Shown here: positions 1 to 12,900 of the stretch, in pieces
Layout: each line of letters opens with the position of its first letter
Position numbering within the stretch: the stretch's first letter is position 1
DNA from: Helopsaltes ochotensis
Lineage: Eukaryota > Chordata > Aves > Passeriformes > Locustellidae
DNA: 64,000 nt
Reading direction: 5' to 3'
Assembly (NCBI GenBank): GCA_013400155.1
Contig: VXBM01000571.1
Span: 62,001 to 126,000, forward strand
Translations under genes and position numbers: made by a program
Notes under the pieces: model-generated
What the model saw: the letters and a program-made list of their open reading frames with translations, nothing else
What the model was told of the DNA's origin: nothing
Database searches by the model: none

Positions 1-2694
1 TTCTTGTCATGGTGTCGTGGTAGCAAGAAGCAGAAACACACATGTAGAATAACCATGCTGGTTCTGACCACACCTGACGTGGGTTATAAGTAGGTTTAGA
101 TTAGGGCAATGCCTGTCTTTGCAGCTGCACACTTTTGCTATTTGCTTCTGAAGTTGCATTCAGGGATGATGCTACAGTGGAAAATATTAAGGAAAATTCT
201 AGTGTAGAGAAGAACTAACACAGGGAATTCCACAGGCCAGTATAGCCTTTTCAATCACTGACAGGAGTGTTTGCAAAACCACCTAGCCTAAATCTGATCT
301 GTCCAGACTTCAATGAAGAACATGACTTGCAGAGAAAGCACGGTAGGCCAGTAATTAACGCGTTTGAAAATGCTACTGTTAATTAGCTATTATATTTAAT
401 CCCTGACTTCTCTACCACTCCAGTATTTGTTTTGCATGCACATGAAGTGACAAGCTACCTTCAGAAATGAATGGACTGCAACTATAATATGTGCCATTGT
501 TTGATATAAATGAAATACATTGTTTTGTTAAGTTAAAAAGAAGTCAAAGAAAGAGACTTTCTATGACCTAAGCTATCTGAGAGCAGCTCAGCAAAAGAGT
601 GCACAATTCATTTGGGCCTATATTCTGTGTTCTTCTTTCTTGTCACTGTTATCATCTGCTTCTTAGCTATTAACAGTAGCTTAATAGATCATCATCATCA
701 TCATCATCATTGCCTACATGATGTATTGGTTAAATTAAGAGTGGAAAACAGTGACCTTTGCATTCATTCCAGGCACTCTGAAGTTTCACTTTGATTACTG
801 GCTTGCATCAGCTTTAAATTGAAAATAATTATATGGTTCCCAAAAGCCATGTAGTAAATAAATTGCATAAGTTGCAATTATTTCCTATTCCTGCCGGTCT
901 TTATTTCTGCTTTGAAAACTTCTGTGAGAGAGCCAACTGTTGCAGCACATGCTTTAGCTCCTGGGAATGCTCCCTCCAGGAGCTGTATCCTAAGTATGAG
1001 CATGTGAAGTATTTGACCATCTCCTGCTATTTCTCTAGGTTATGTTTCTAAAGCTTCCCTGCAACTATTAATGAAATGAAGAAGCTAATTGCTAGAAGAC
1101 AGCTGGCTAAAGTCATTGCTCCTTTAATTGCAATTAAATTTTTATGACTAGTGCCAAAATGTAAATATAACAGCCCATAAAACAAATAAGTCTTTGTCAG
1201 ACATGCACAAAGAAACGGGATGAGTCCAGGACCTCCCTCTCTTTTTTACTTTCCTTTGTGACAGTAGCTACCAGTAAAGATTCTGTGACTCAGCAGCTGG
1301 ATTTACACAGCCCAAACTGTTGAATGGAACAGGAAGGAATATACAAGATGGAGAACTTGTAAACACATGAAAAATGTCCAAGTACTTTGATACTTAGACT
1401 GCTGGACTTGCTGCTCTGAGTCACAGTGCTTTTATATTTTAGAAACTAAACGAAGAAGCCAAAGGTCTTGGAATGAAATGATTAAAACCAATACTGATGG
1501 AAAGTAAAATACCTGAATGTGAAATCGCTTGGAAGTAACCCATGTGATAATCACTCTTTGTCTTAGCTATTTTTAAGGTCTTTAGTAGACTGGCTGTACC
1601 CATTGATAATAGAGTTGGCAAAGAGCAGCTTTCCTTGGATGTACATCTGCCAAAGAAGAGAACAAAAAAAATGCTGAATTGGCAAGAGCAACCTCTTGTT
1701 TTAAATGAAGATGACAGATTGAAAAACAAAGGGGTTTATTAGGTAGCCTGACTTACAACTTTGTTATGGCTTTCAGCTTTCACCTTCCACGACTTTTTTG
1801 TATAAAATATTTTATTTTATTTAAGAATTAAAAAATAAAATTCAGATTCTTTCAGTCCTTCCAAAATTTCCAAAGAGCACACGGAAGTGTATAAAACAAC
1901 ATTTTGCATGCTGCTTCATGGACTTTCAAAAACCCACCATCCATCCTGGTAACATTTCAGTTTAGGTGTGTCATAATATGACACATTTTAAGATGAACAC
2001 AGCAAAGTACCTTAGATATAGGGAAAAACAACTCTTTGGATTTTCTCTTCATATGTTAACAAAATGGTTTTCTTTGTTGTTGCTGTTGTGTTTTTAACAA
2101 GAAGGAGTAAAGTAGGATATCCTGCTTCTAAACTTTTGTAAGTAGCAATGAACTTTCCTGTTTAAATACTGTATCTCTTAGGAAACTTCTCTAGAGAAGA
2201 AAGGTGGCCACAGGGGGTTTTTTTATATATAAAACCTATAGGAATTAACTAGGCTTGATAATCAAAGCAAAAAGTTTTCAAAATGTGGGCAAAATCTGAA
2301 ACTTCAGCAGTTTTTTCTCCCTAGAAAAGTGAAACACAAAACTAAAGCTAATTCAGAGCTGTTTGGAAAGATCCAGAAACATTTCCCAACCCTTATTTCC
2401 ACAGTTTTGAATTTGATTTTGACTCTGAAGTGAATTTCATGGTGTCTCAACCATTTGAATGTTTCCTGAAGCTGGCATTTATAGATTTCTATCACATCAC
2501 GACATTCTCAACAAAGCAGATGAGTTAAAAGCCAAATTCTGTTCTGTGCTAGAATTCTTAAATAGGTTGGGTTAATGATGCATTTTGTAGTAAGATGTCA
2601 ACAAATGAAAGGAGACAGCCTTCTGGATTTTTAGAGGGTTTCTACTTGCTTTGGGTTTTAGTCACAGTATCACAACACTAATCTATGTCCCCAG
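1..2694. other. Non-coding flank, no gene recognised
   Basis: AT-rich unique-looking sequence. The short open frames here have no recognisable protein similarity, no codon bias and no paired splice sites. The only clear structure is an ATC/CAT microsatellite near 0.69 kb. It is probably intergenic DNA, or an intron of a gene lying to the left. Confidence 0.5.
688..710. repeat. (ATC)n trinucleotide microsatellite
   Basis: A perfect run of nearly eight ATC units. In one frame it reads as a short polyhistidine, but the surrounding frame looks non-coding, so this is a simple repeat and not a metal-binding protein. Confidence 0.9.
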
Positions 2695-2840
2695 ATTCAA
2701 AATCATCAGAGCAACTTCAAATAAGAGATGTAATTTTCCAACATATTGCAAAGACTGTTCCACACAGGTATAACATACGGATGATGTCAGACTTGGGGCT
2801 TGAGGAAAAGCCTGCTGAAATACTAGATAGAAGAAGCAAG
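2695..2840 (+). CDS. Unassigned candidate internal exon
   Basis: A 146-base open segment bounded by a good acceptor (a CTAAT branch-like motif about 20 bases upstream, then CCCCAG at 2689-2694) and a strong donor (AAG then GTGAGA at 2841). One frame is open throughout and ends on a codon boundary. It reads 48 residues of soluble, charged, helix-like sequence containing RDVIFQHIAKTVPHRYNI and later LGLEEKPAEILDRRSK. I do not recognise the family. No partner exons were found nearby. It could be an exon of an unlisted gene on the left, a decayed exon, or chance. The composition looks more protein-like than other short frames in the region. Confidence 0.35.
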
Positions 2841-5800
2841 GTGAGAGCAATAACCTTTTCTCAGTCAGTGACGTAGCTGGGCCAGATTCATGCTGACATG
2901 AAGGCCCATGTCATTGTTCTGACAGTGTAAAGGAGTCGTTGTTTCAGAGAAAATTGGCTGAATTGAATTTGAAACTGTAAGGATCATTGAAGCTGATGTA
3001 CTATCCAAAGCTGCTTGTGTTGTGGGATGTCCCTAGTGTCAAACAATTGGAAACCTCTGGCTTACTTCAGAGAAGCTCTCAGCGTGCAGCACTCCATGAA
3101 TACTTCAGGGTAAAGCATATCCAAGCAACAATGGATTTATTATTATTTATTTACTAGAAGGAAATCTAGAGGATCACTGAATTGCTTTCATCTTACACTC
3201 ATAACAGTATGTGTTAATCTGTCATATAACCAGTAATGAATGTAACATAGAACACTGCTTTTACTTATGGGTAATTTAGAGGGGAAAAAACACATGCATT
3301 TTTCAGTTCCATAGGCAAAAATTATAGCATTGTTTTACTTGGAAAAATTTTTCTTTCAGTTGAGTAGCATTAGTCTCATTACTATGAAGAGCTTTATTTA
3401 CCTGTGTAAAAGAAGAACTTTCAGAGCAGCGCAGATTTGGAAGTGATGAACAGCTACATAAACATAATACGTCACATTATGGTAAAGGTCCTCGTTTCTC
3501 TGTCCTCTTGTTTAAATTCACTGCTGGGAGCTGTGTCAGCATCATAACGAAGGGAATCCTATAAGCTGTCCTTGGGGTACAGTTTTGATTGTATGGCAGC
3601 AAGTGGAAATGACACTAGCACTTGGCTTCAGCTAGTGATTATCTGGCTACATGGCCCCTCTTACATGTGTGTTCTTTCCCTTGAGGCAAATTCTTACTCA
3701 TTTATTCTAACTTTCCTGACTCTTTCTTCATTTTCCTATTTTTATTTCATTCTCTTCTGCATATCTTGTACTATGTTTCTCTCCCTGCTATTTTTCTTTT
3801 TGATAATGCCTCATCCTGCTTCCCATAACTTCCCCTTTCCTCTCCTTCCCTATCATGTTTTTCATTATACAGATCATTCAGGCTCTTAGTTCTCTGTCTC
3901 TCATCATTCTCCCTCAGTTCTGCATGTTCTTTCCTTGCCTATGGTGGGAGCACAGAAAACATGAGAAGAAACCCCCGGCCACTTTCATTCAGCCCAGCTT
4001 ACTGCCTCTGCTCCATACACCAGGGATTTGCACTTTGACTTGGTCCTCACACGTAGTGTTGTCCAACTGAGCCTTTCACTGCCACATGGATGAGGAAGCC
4101 CCAACACTGCTCCCATGTTGGCTTTGTCACCATGAGCATTTTCCTACTGCCAAACGTGGTGGGGTGCACGCTGGTTGTGTCATTTCATTTGGAGCTCGGA
4201 CAGCGTTTCAGTGTGGCTAACGATGGAAATGGTAACAAGCAGATAGGGAAGGAATCTTCTGCCACTGTGGGATTGCCTACAGAGTGCTTTGCAAACAGCA
4301 CTGCTGTTTCCTGATCCATGTGGTCCATAAATGTACAAAATGAAGGGGCTGATAGAAGGGGTAGGTACCTCTGTTCCAAAAATGATCTGATGCATGAATG
4401 CACACTGCATTGAAACTTTTGTAAGTGAATATAAATGAGAAGGCTGCCTCTGGCAATTACCATTGCTGTCAGAGGAATGTAGCCCTTTCCATTACAATTC
4501 ACCTGGTTGATTCTGTGATGTTACAACATGGAGGAATTTCATTATTCTTTCCACCGCAAGTAATGAATTTGTGCCTTCAAGCATAAAATTCAAGTATGCT
4601 TGAAGCTTTGCTTTGCTCGCGTGGTACATAAATATTACCAGTCAAAGTTTTCCAGTGTTTTTCAAATTCCTGTCACCCTTATTACAGCCTTCTGTAACAC
4701 ATGACTATCACAGGCTGGCATTTTATGGCATAAGCAAAATTTTTACCTTCTACAGGACAACTTTCTGGCTTCTTTCACCTCTAAAACACCAGGAACTTAT
4801 AAAAAAAGAAGGTTCATTAGCAAGCAGCTCTCCAGGTCAACTTTTCTCAGTAAGTATAAACTGGCATAGCAAAGTTTTTACTCCTACTGGGATAAATTTA
4901 ACCCAGAGTGTTTTAAACCCCAGGTCTTAAGTAAAAGCTGAGAGATAAATTTGGATGGTGGCATTTTGGAGAGGGGGGTAGATTTTTTTCTCCTCTCAGA
5001 GCTAAACATAGTTTTGGCAAATAGCCCCAGACTGAAATTCTTGAGAGAGTCATAATAAGTGCACCAGGGCAAAGAAGAATCTTTTTTTTCTCCCTGACTA
5101 ATTCTTCCACATTAAAAGGTGAAAGGTCAAAGATGAACTTTAATACTAATGAAATTCTGAACTTCTGTGCAATAATATGTCAGAACATTAAAAAAGAAAG
5201 TCAAAATAAAAAGTGTTTTATTGTTGGCAACAGTGGGTTGGTTTTATAAGCATATATATCTCCATCCTGATTTCTTTTAACCTTTGGGAGAATGGGAACT
5301 TTGAGATATTAAATGCAGACATTAAGCAATGCACAGTGGAGGTTTTGTGAGTTCAGCCCAGCCCATAATTTCCTCTTTCATGCCCTTCTGCATAATTCCA
5401 GCTGACTAAAGGAGTCAATTAGGGTTGTCTTCAAGTTATCACAAGTGCTCTTTCCCTAGCGTTTTTTGACCGAGACGGTCATTCTTGAGGTTAATTTCCT
5501 TCTTCCTTCTGTCGAGGAATATTTCATGTGGATTACCAAACTTCACATGCTCTTATCATAAAAACAATTCTGTTGATTCAAACTGCCCCTTAGAGAGGCA
5601 ACTGGACAAATTCATATGTGTATGTGCATGCACATTCAGATGTTCAATTAAAAAAGATTTGCTCATGCTGAAGTTTATTTAAATTTAATCATAATAGCTC
5701 AAATACATTTAATGAAAGCTTTGTTATCTCTTTGGGTTTTGTAGTAGCACCCTTTTTGGGCTGGTAATGTACATATAGGTTGGTTTCACATTATAGATTA

Positions 5801-7002
5801 TCTGTGCTGGTGACATACAACTTCTAATCATTGTGGAGTGTGCAAATAGCAATCCAACCTATGAAATACAAATATAACTTGTAAGTTCAGCAATGCTGGA
5901 GTGGCCAAATGTATATCAACCAGCATGAATCTGCAGGAAAGCAAGGGGAATGGCCAGAGCTCCAGAAGATATGACCACTAAAGAAAGGTTGCATAACCTG
6001 GGCTTAGCATACAGACATGAAGACTGAGTGCAGGAGTAGTCATGGGAGACAGGAAAGGACATAAAAATATGACCTACTACAGAAAGAGAGAGAACAATCT
6101 GTTCTCCATGTCTATGTAAACAGAGCAAGAAACAACATTTTATCTATAGGAACTAAAACTAGATAGGAAAAACTCAAAAGCAGTAAGAGAAAAAAGCACT
6201 CAGATGTCTTTTTGTAAAAATATTGTGGCTTTCTGTCACTGAGTCTTTACAAGTAGCTTAACAAGCAAGAGTGGATTTTAACTCACCTGAGGCTGAATCC
6301 CACAGGAGAGAAGCAGGCATTCCCAGCATGTGATTCATTTAACCCACTCCCACTGTACACTGGAAGGAGATAAATTCCACTGCAGAAGTGCCTGCTTTTC
6401 TTCAGGGGCTGTGAAAGACTCTAGAAAATCAATTCAAGTGTAAAGGTCTGTTTTGCAGACGTCTACAGCTCTGTCAGGACTGTACCATCTCTTGTCTCTG
6501 TAATGCCACTGACATAGTGATTGTGTACTGGTAAAAATGGCAAGGCTTGATGACCTCTTCAGGCTATTTCTAGACTAAGGAGAAAGTCAAGAACAGTCGT
6601 TACAGGTTTGCCTAAACTAAAGGCCTAACTGAGAACCAAATCACCTGGTCGGTAGGATGACAGTAACAAAAATTTGTTATTGATAAATTGCTGCTTGGCT
6701 GAATAGTTTGCAATGAGATAGTGAATAATGTAATGCTTAATAAGCAAGCAAGTACACTATCACCACAAAATAAACAAAATGCCATTCTTAATCAGAGAAA
6801 CCAAGAGTAGAAGCAGCATAGATTTCCCTCTAAGTTCCTGAGTGGCCTTCTCAAAATAGCTTTCATGAACCATAAAACTGTACAAACAGTTGATGTGTGT
6901 ATTGTTAGGTTCTCTGTATAAATAGAGGATTCCACATCCTGGGCTTTTTTAAGCATTACTTTTACTGGAGAAAAATTACTAAAAACACTTTCATCTTATC
7001 TG
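2841..7002. other. Non-coding stretch, no gene recognised
   Basis: AT-rich sequence with scattered short open frames that lack family motifs or matched splice sites. No repeat family was recognised by eye. The stretch ends at an assembly gap. Confidence 0.5.
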
Positions 7003-7346
7003 NNNNNNNNNNNNNNNNNNNNNNNNNNNNNNNNNNNNNNNNNNNNNNNNNNNNNNNNNNNNNNNNNNNNNNNNNNNNNNNNNNNNNNNNNNNNNNNNNN
7101 NNNNNNNNNNNNNNNNNNNNNNNNNNNNNNNNNNNNNNNNNNNNNNNNNNNNNNNNNNNNNNNNNNNNNNNNNNNNNNNNNNNNNNNNNNNNNNNNNNNN
7201 NNNNNNNNNNNNNNNNNNNNNNNNNNNNNNNNNNNNNNNNNNNNNNNNNNNNNNNNNNNNNNNNNNNNNNNNNNNNNNNNNNNNNNNNNNNNNNNNNNNN
7301 NNNNNNNNNNNNNNNNNNNNNNNNNNNNNNNNNNNNNNNNNNNNNN
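7003..7346. other. Assembly gap (344 N)
   Basis: Run of undetermined bases. The flanks are AT-rich and show no coding sequence, so there is no reason to think a recognised exon is hidden here. Confidence 0.99.
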
Positions 7347-9589
7347 CAGTACTGTATTTTTCAAGGGAAAAGTGTCATGAAAACCTCACCTGTAAAGTTC
7401 CTCATGTTCATAAATTACCTTGGCTGGTACAACCAGTTATAAATGTGTACTGCACCTTATCATTATGCTGTCTCCATATTTTCAACCTAGACTCATGTAG
7501 AACAGCAATGAAAAGTTATCAGTGGATTTAATGAAATCTTTGTTATGTTTCCCATCTTAAACCTGCATGCCTCAACACTCTCTGGGGATAGGGAAATCTG
7601 GGATTTGTTAAGATATGACTGGTTTCACCATATTCATATTTTGGGGGAGAACCATGGATTGGGAGAACCATGGATTGGGAGCCATGGATTCTCCTACTCT
7701 TCGTCCCAGGCTTTGTATCTATTCTTGGATGGCTGATTTCCTCACAGATGCCTGTTTATAGGTATGTATGGATGTCACCACTAATGGCAAATGCAGAAGG
7801 TGTTACCTACTGAGGGCAAGCTCTCTCCTCTTCCTGCTTTGTTTTCTTTTCATTTTTCCTCTTCTAGCTTCCTCACACATTTGGTGAGCTTGTGGCTGGT
7901 TTTCAGACTTAGCAGTTTGCCAGTGGCCCCAACCAGGCACTCTGCTGCTTGCTGGAGAGGCCTTTGTCATTGTTTGAGATAAATGGAGAATCTGGACCAA
8001 CGGACCAAATGCATCTGTGCTTACACTAAGTAAGTGTCAGTAAGTTTCACAGCCCTTGCTGCTTTCTTCAAGCACAGGAACACACAGATATGGGTTAGAC
8101 TTCAAGTTGCTTTCCCCTCTCCATCACATCATGGCATCAGTTTGACATGCTCCAGAAACTGGAAAATGCAGTTGTTGAGAATTGTGCTGCTAGAGGTGAG
8201 TCAGTCACATGCAGAGGTGATTATACATCTAGAAATATAATCATTTAATGCCAGTGCCCCCAGCCAGCTCTCACAATATTTAACCATTTTTCCATGCAGT
8301 ATGGCACTGATGGGGGAAAGAGGTATCTTGGCTTAAGTTCATTCTTAAACTTCTAAACCATTGTGTTTTGCATGTGTGTATGCATGTCAGCACACCGTGT
8401 TTTATTATTGGAGGGCTCATATGTTATCCTCGTCATTTCTCACAAATAGTGCATGATTATCAAATTGCAAACCACACAGAAAAGGCATCTACTTTGGAAA
8501 AAAGAGGAATGAAAATCCTATGGGAAAGAAAAGTGCAGGGATATTTGGCATTTGGAGGTTATTTTAACTCGGCACAAACAATGCTTTTGAAAAGCCACTT
8601 CTTGCAAATAAAATGTTGATTCCCTTCTGCCTCTTGCCCCTCAAACACACAGCTCCCTAACATTTTGAAAGCACAGGAATTAAGTCCTGGCTGAAGATCT
8701 TTAGATGGGGGGCAGGGGGACAGAGTGGGATTGTCCATATGGCAGGAAGTACATGCCACAATCAGGAGAAACAACTGCCCCTGGGAGCAACTACATTATT
8801 GTGATGCTTCTGTAGAACAATTTCCTTGAGGCATCTAAGAGACTATATAGAAAGCTGTCTAAAAGAAAATGTTTAATATCATACAGCATTTCCTTCTTGC
8901 TTAACATGTTCATTAAAACTTGAATTCTCTTTTTTTTTTCTTTTTTTGAGGCCATGAATTCCTTCTCTTAAACTCACTTGTATTTATTTAGCTGAACAAT
9001 AATTTTAGTAGGAAATTAAGGATGGACTCTGTCCTATGTGTACTAAGAGTAACCTTTTAAATCATTAGACACAGAGACAATTGTGTTTCATTTTGAAGGG
9101 TTTTTTTCCTGATCATCTGAGGAAATTCCAAGGATCAGAGGAAATTAGTTATTTGCCTCTAGAAGAAAGTATGTAAAATTAAGTAGGTATTTAATCTTTT
9201 ACACAGTTTGAGAGAGACCTTCCTCTCCTGGGAACATTAGTTTTATTTCATCGAGGCTTTACAAATTAAAATATATACAAAATTGTTTGATATATGTTGC
9301 CAAGGATGACTTCAGAGGTAAAGAACCTTCTTCTCATGAACTCTGTGCATTCTCCTCCCTAATCCTAAAATCTTACCCCAATTAAAGCAATAGCCTTGCA
9401 CATTATGATATAAAAACAGATGTGCAGGATTATACTAAAGGCTCATTTAACTTTTCCACCATCCTGTCCCTGTGAGTGGCTGGTAACTGGGGGAGAAATG
9501 GAACAACATTTTAAAGAAAATCCTTCTTTTTGTGATCCATATCATCCATAAGTAGTTAACAATTCAGGGGACTTCAATTAGCAGGGGAT
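7347..9589. other. Non-coding stretch, no gene recognised
   Basis: Apart from a small tandem repeat near 7.65 kb, no gene, RNA or recognisable repeat was seen. Open frames are short and overlap on both strands, as expected by chance. Confidence 0.5.
7646..7690. repeat. Short tandem repeat, ~16-base unit
   Basis: The core CCATGGATT occurs three times, near 7652, 7668 and 7682. The first two copies share a 16-base unit (GAGAACCATGGATTGG) and the third lacks two bases. This is a minisatellite-like local duplication. Confidence 0.8.
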
Positions 9590-9965
9590 TAACAATTGAG
9601 GGATTTCCTCAACCAAAAGCTGTGTCTGGGCCATCACTTTTCACAGTTGCCAACAGATCCAGCCCTCAGGAATGTATCTAACTCCATTTTGAACTCACAC
9701 TTTTGGCAACATCCTGTGGCAAAGAGTTCCACAATTTAATGACGTGCTGTAAGAAAAAGAACATCCTTTTGATTGAAATCTGCTGTTTATCTCTTCCTTG
9801 ATGTGTCTGATCAGTCTGTATGTTCAGAAACAATCAATAATTTTTTCTTACTCCTTTGTGGCACCATTTTTGCTTTATAAAGCTCTCTCTTACCTCATTT
9901 TAGCCTCTTTCGTGAGCTTATTTAGTCCTTTGTTATATGAACAGCCATTCTATATTTATATCTCT
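9590..9965 (-). mobile_element. Old L3/CR1-like LINE fragment
   Basis: The segment contains AGTTCCACAATTTAATGACG followed by the poly-pyrimidine and AACATCCTTTTG pattern typical of inverted CR1/L3 3' regions. Further on come TTTATAAAGCTCTCTCTTACC and a TTTAGCCTCTTT block in the expected order. It is heavily diverged, so it is an ancient immobile copy with no intact ORF. Family assignment is from memory of the consensus order. Confidence 0.6.
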
Positions 9966-12900
9966 TATTGAGATGTGGTGAAGACAGTCACGTGCTGTGT
10001 ACCAGAATCTCAAGAATGTTTTATTTACCCTTTGACTAACACTGTGCTCGCATTACAAAAAATGAGCAAAAGTTTTCAGGGATTTGTCAATGAATGAGTC
10101 TTAGATCATTTAGAGTCATTTTGCTACTTCAGGCAGGTTTCCTTAGTGCCCCTCTCTCCTCAGAGAATGTCGGTATCCTGCAGTATAACCAGTGTATACC
10201 CTTGGTCAAGGGTAACAAGCCAGTCCTGGGATGTTCACTTTATCAGCTGAAAGGCCAGAGGAGTTGTAACCAGGTGAAATAGGCTCATGGGCTGATTATT
10301 TACCATCTGAGAGACATTGAGAGTGTTGATAGGAAGGACTATTAACACATTCCTTCTAAAAACAAACTCAGTTCTTCCTTAAACAACAACTTCTTGTTGA
10401 AGCCAAAGAACCAGCCAGTTGCCTTTACCATTCAGCTTTTAAAACAAGTAATTAAGACCCTGCTGACAGGCTATTAGGTTTTAGGTTTTACTCCTCATGC
10501 ATCTTTTGTTAATATCTGTATCAGAGGAGGACTAAAATCGAGCATGTGTTGGTGGCTAATCTCTGTTGCCCATACATGAGAATGTCTTTAAATTATTTTG
10601 AAAATTAGTTTATAAGCTGTTCTAAGGATTAACCAGTTTATCAGCCAGAAAAATTGCATGTTATCATGATCTTTCTTTCAAAACTGATAAATTATTTCCA
10701 TATGGGAATGCAAAAAAGTTAACATAGAAGAGAATCAAACTGCATTTCAGTAATTTGTTACCTGACATACTCAGAGCTGTTCACAATCATTTTCATCAGC
10801 TATGGGTCATTCATATTAACGCATGTCCTCTTAATGAGTTTGTACAACAGGCCCTCAGATCAGTATGTATTTTATGGAATATTTTCTCACTTTGTCTCCT
10901 TCAGCCTTGTAAACTACATGTAGTAGGTTTAGAAGATGTTTTAGGGTTTTTTCCTGCATTTTGGTTTTCCTATTAATTTATCTCACTTTTCCACCAGAGA
11001 TGAAAGACAATGTTCCTAGTATTACCAGGAAAAGAGAAGCTCTGTGGTTAGATCTTGATATGTTTTCTGTAGTGCTATGCACAGCTAACAATGTCAGATA
11101 GGCTGCTAGTGTCACCCAGTGGACAGAGAGGTTGATCACAGATAGGTGTCATGTAGAGAAATTTTTCTTTCTGCAGGAATAGCTTGTTCCTAAGTGACAA
11201 AAACAGCCTTTATTTTGCTATAGTGAAGATGACAGGATGATTGAAAGTACCTCTGTTCTATTGCCATGGCTGGTACTAAAATGTACAAAGACAGGAAGAA
11301 GTGCACGTTCCTCACCGTTAGTAAGAATTGAGCAAAGAATAACCCAACAACAATTAGAGGGTGCTCTCTCTTTGACTGGGAGAAAGTAACTAAAATAACC
11401 AAGCAAAACAGTGTTTGTGCTGGTGTTTACGGAAAGGTGTGGGGATTATCAAAATCCAATTTAAAGGAATTCTCTGCAATGCAAAACATGATTGCATTTT
11501 TGTAGCCTAATAACAGCTTGCAACGGAGGTAAACAGCTTGTCAACAGGGGTGAACAAGATCTGGAGAATCTTCTCTTCAGTGTTACAACAGTAATGTGTT
11601 TCAAAACATGCAATGTACACCTTGCATGCAAAACTTCAATGGAAAAAAACACCTATAAATTAATCTCTTACAAAAAAAAATCTAGTGTTTCCAGATCACA
11701 TACGAAAACTATGTAAGTACTTAAAACTAACACCAGCTCATGTTCCATCTTACATTCTTTCCTGATTTGTGAAAGTACTTCTCAGTGTTGGAAAATGGAA
11801 GGTTTCTTATTTTTTAAAAGACTAAAACATGCTGTTGAGTGATGTACATCAAGACTTTTTGCCAGAGATGAAGCAGAAATGGGGTTAAGTGCACACAGAT
11901 GGCTAGATCACATAAATCATATGCCTTTATTAATGCTGTGGCAACTGGGATATGCTTCTCGCCCCTTGCAGGTGGAATGAGAATGACCTGATGCATTGAA
12001 ATTCCTGAACTGCTAATAGATAAAGAAGAGTGAGAGCTGCTGGGACAACAGTCAGTACTCCTGAAGAGGAAAGATTAGCCTTCTGCTCTCCTGATGGTTC
12101 AAATGCTCTTAAAACGCAGTCGCTCATTTGTAACCAGATCACAGAAGTGGAATTGAAGGTTAAATAATGACTGTCATAGTTTTAACATCCCAAAAACCTG
12201 CCAGGGGAGGTATGTTAGGTTTGCTTTCTAACAAGGAACCCTTATGATCTGAAAATGCATCTGCAGAATTGATACTGTATGTGAGGGGGCGAAGGGAATC
12301 CGGACAACCCAGAAGCAATAAGGGAAGTACAATTATATAATGAAGTGGTAAATTTTGCTTGACTGATTAAGCTAGTAACATTCCTTCTAAACAAGCCCTT
12401 ATGAACTCAAATTTTTCTTTCAGATCAGATAACAACAGTTATTTACACCCTAAGTTTGATGACAGGGGCTTCTAAAGGCCTCAATTTTTCTTTGCAAATC
12501 TATTTAATTCTTCCTAGAATTAACAGCTCCTCTGATTTATGAAGCTGGACTTCATAGTTGCGAGCACAGGGGAGGTAGCTATGCCTATGCAACTTTCTTA
12601 TGGATTTGTCATAACCTTCTGGAATCTAGGCTTTCAAAATCTTATGTTCCTAATATTAGTGGACCAACAGGACCAGCACTGTGAGTTGAGGAGGCAATAC
12701 ACAAACCTCTTTTTCCAGTTATTCATCAAATAGGTTTTTGGGTCAGACTTCCAGAAGAAAGGAAAAAAATCAGGACTGAAAACATCCTTACTTTCTTGTT
12801 CTTAAAGATCGATATTTAATTCAGGTTTAGCCCTTGATTCCTGGGCTAAAAATCCTGTTAGTGCTGAAATGCATGGGAATTCTCTCAAAGACTTGATGAA

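Noticed and set aside
612..794. Open frame with a seven-histidine run
   Set aside because: The histidines come from an (ATC)n microsatellite; the flanking frame has no coding features.
6996..7364. Open frame spanning the first assembly gap
   Set aside because: It consists almost entirely of undetermined bases and carries no information.
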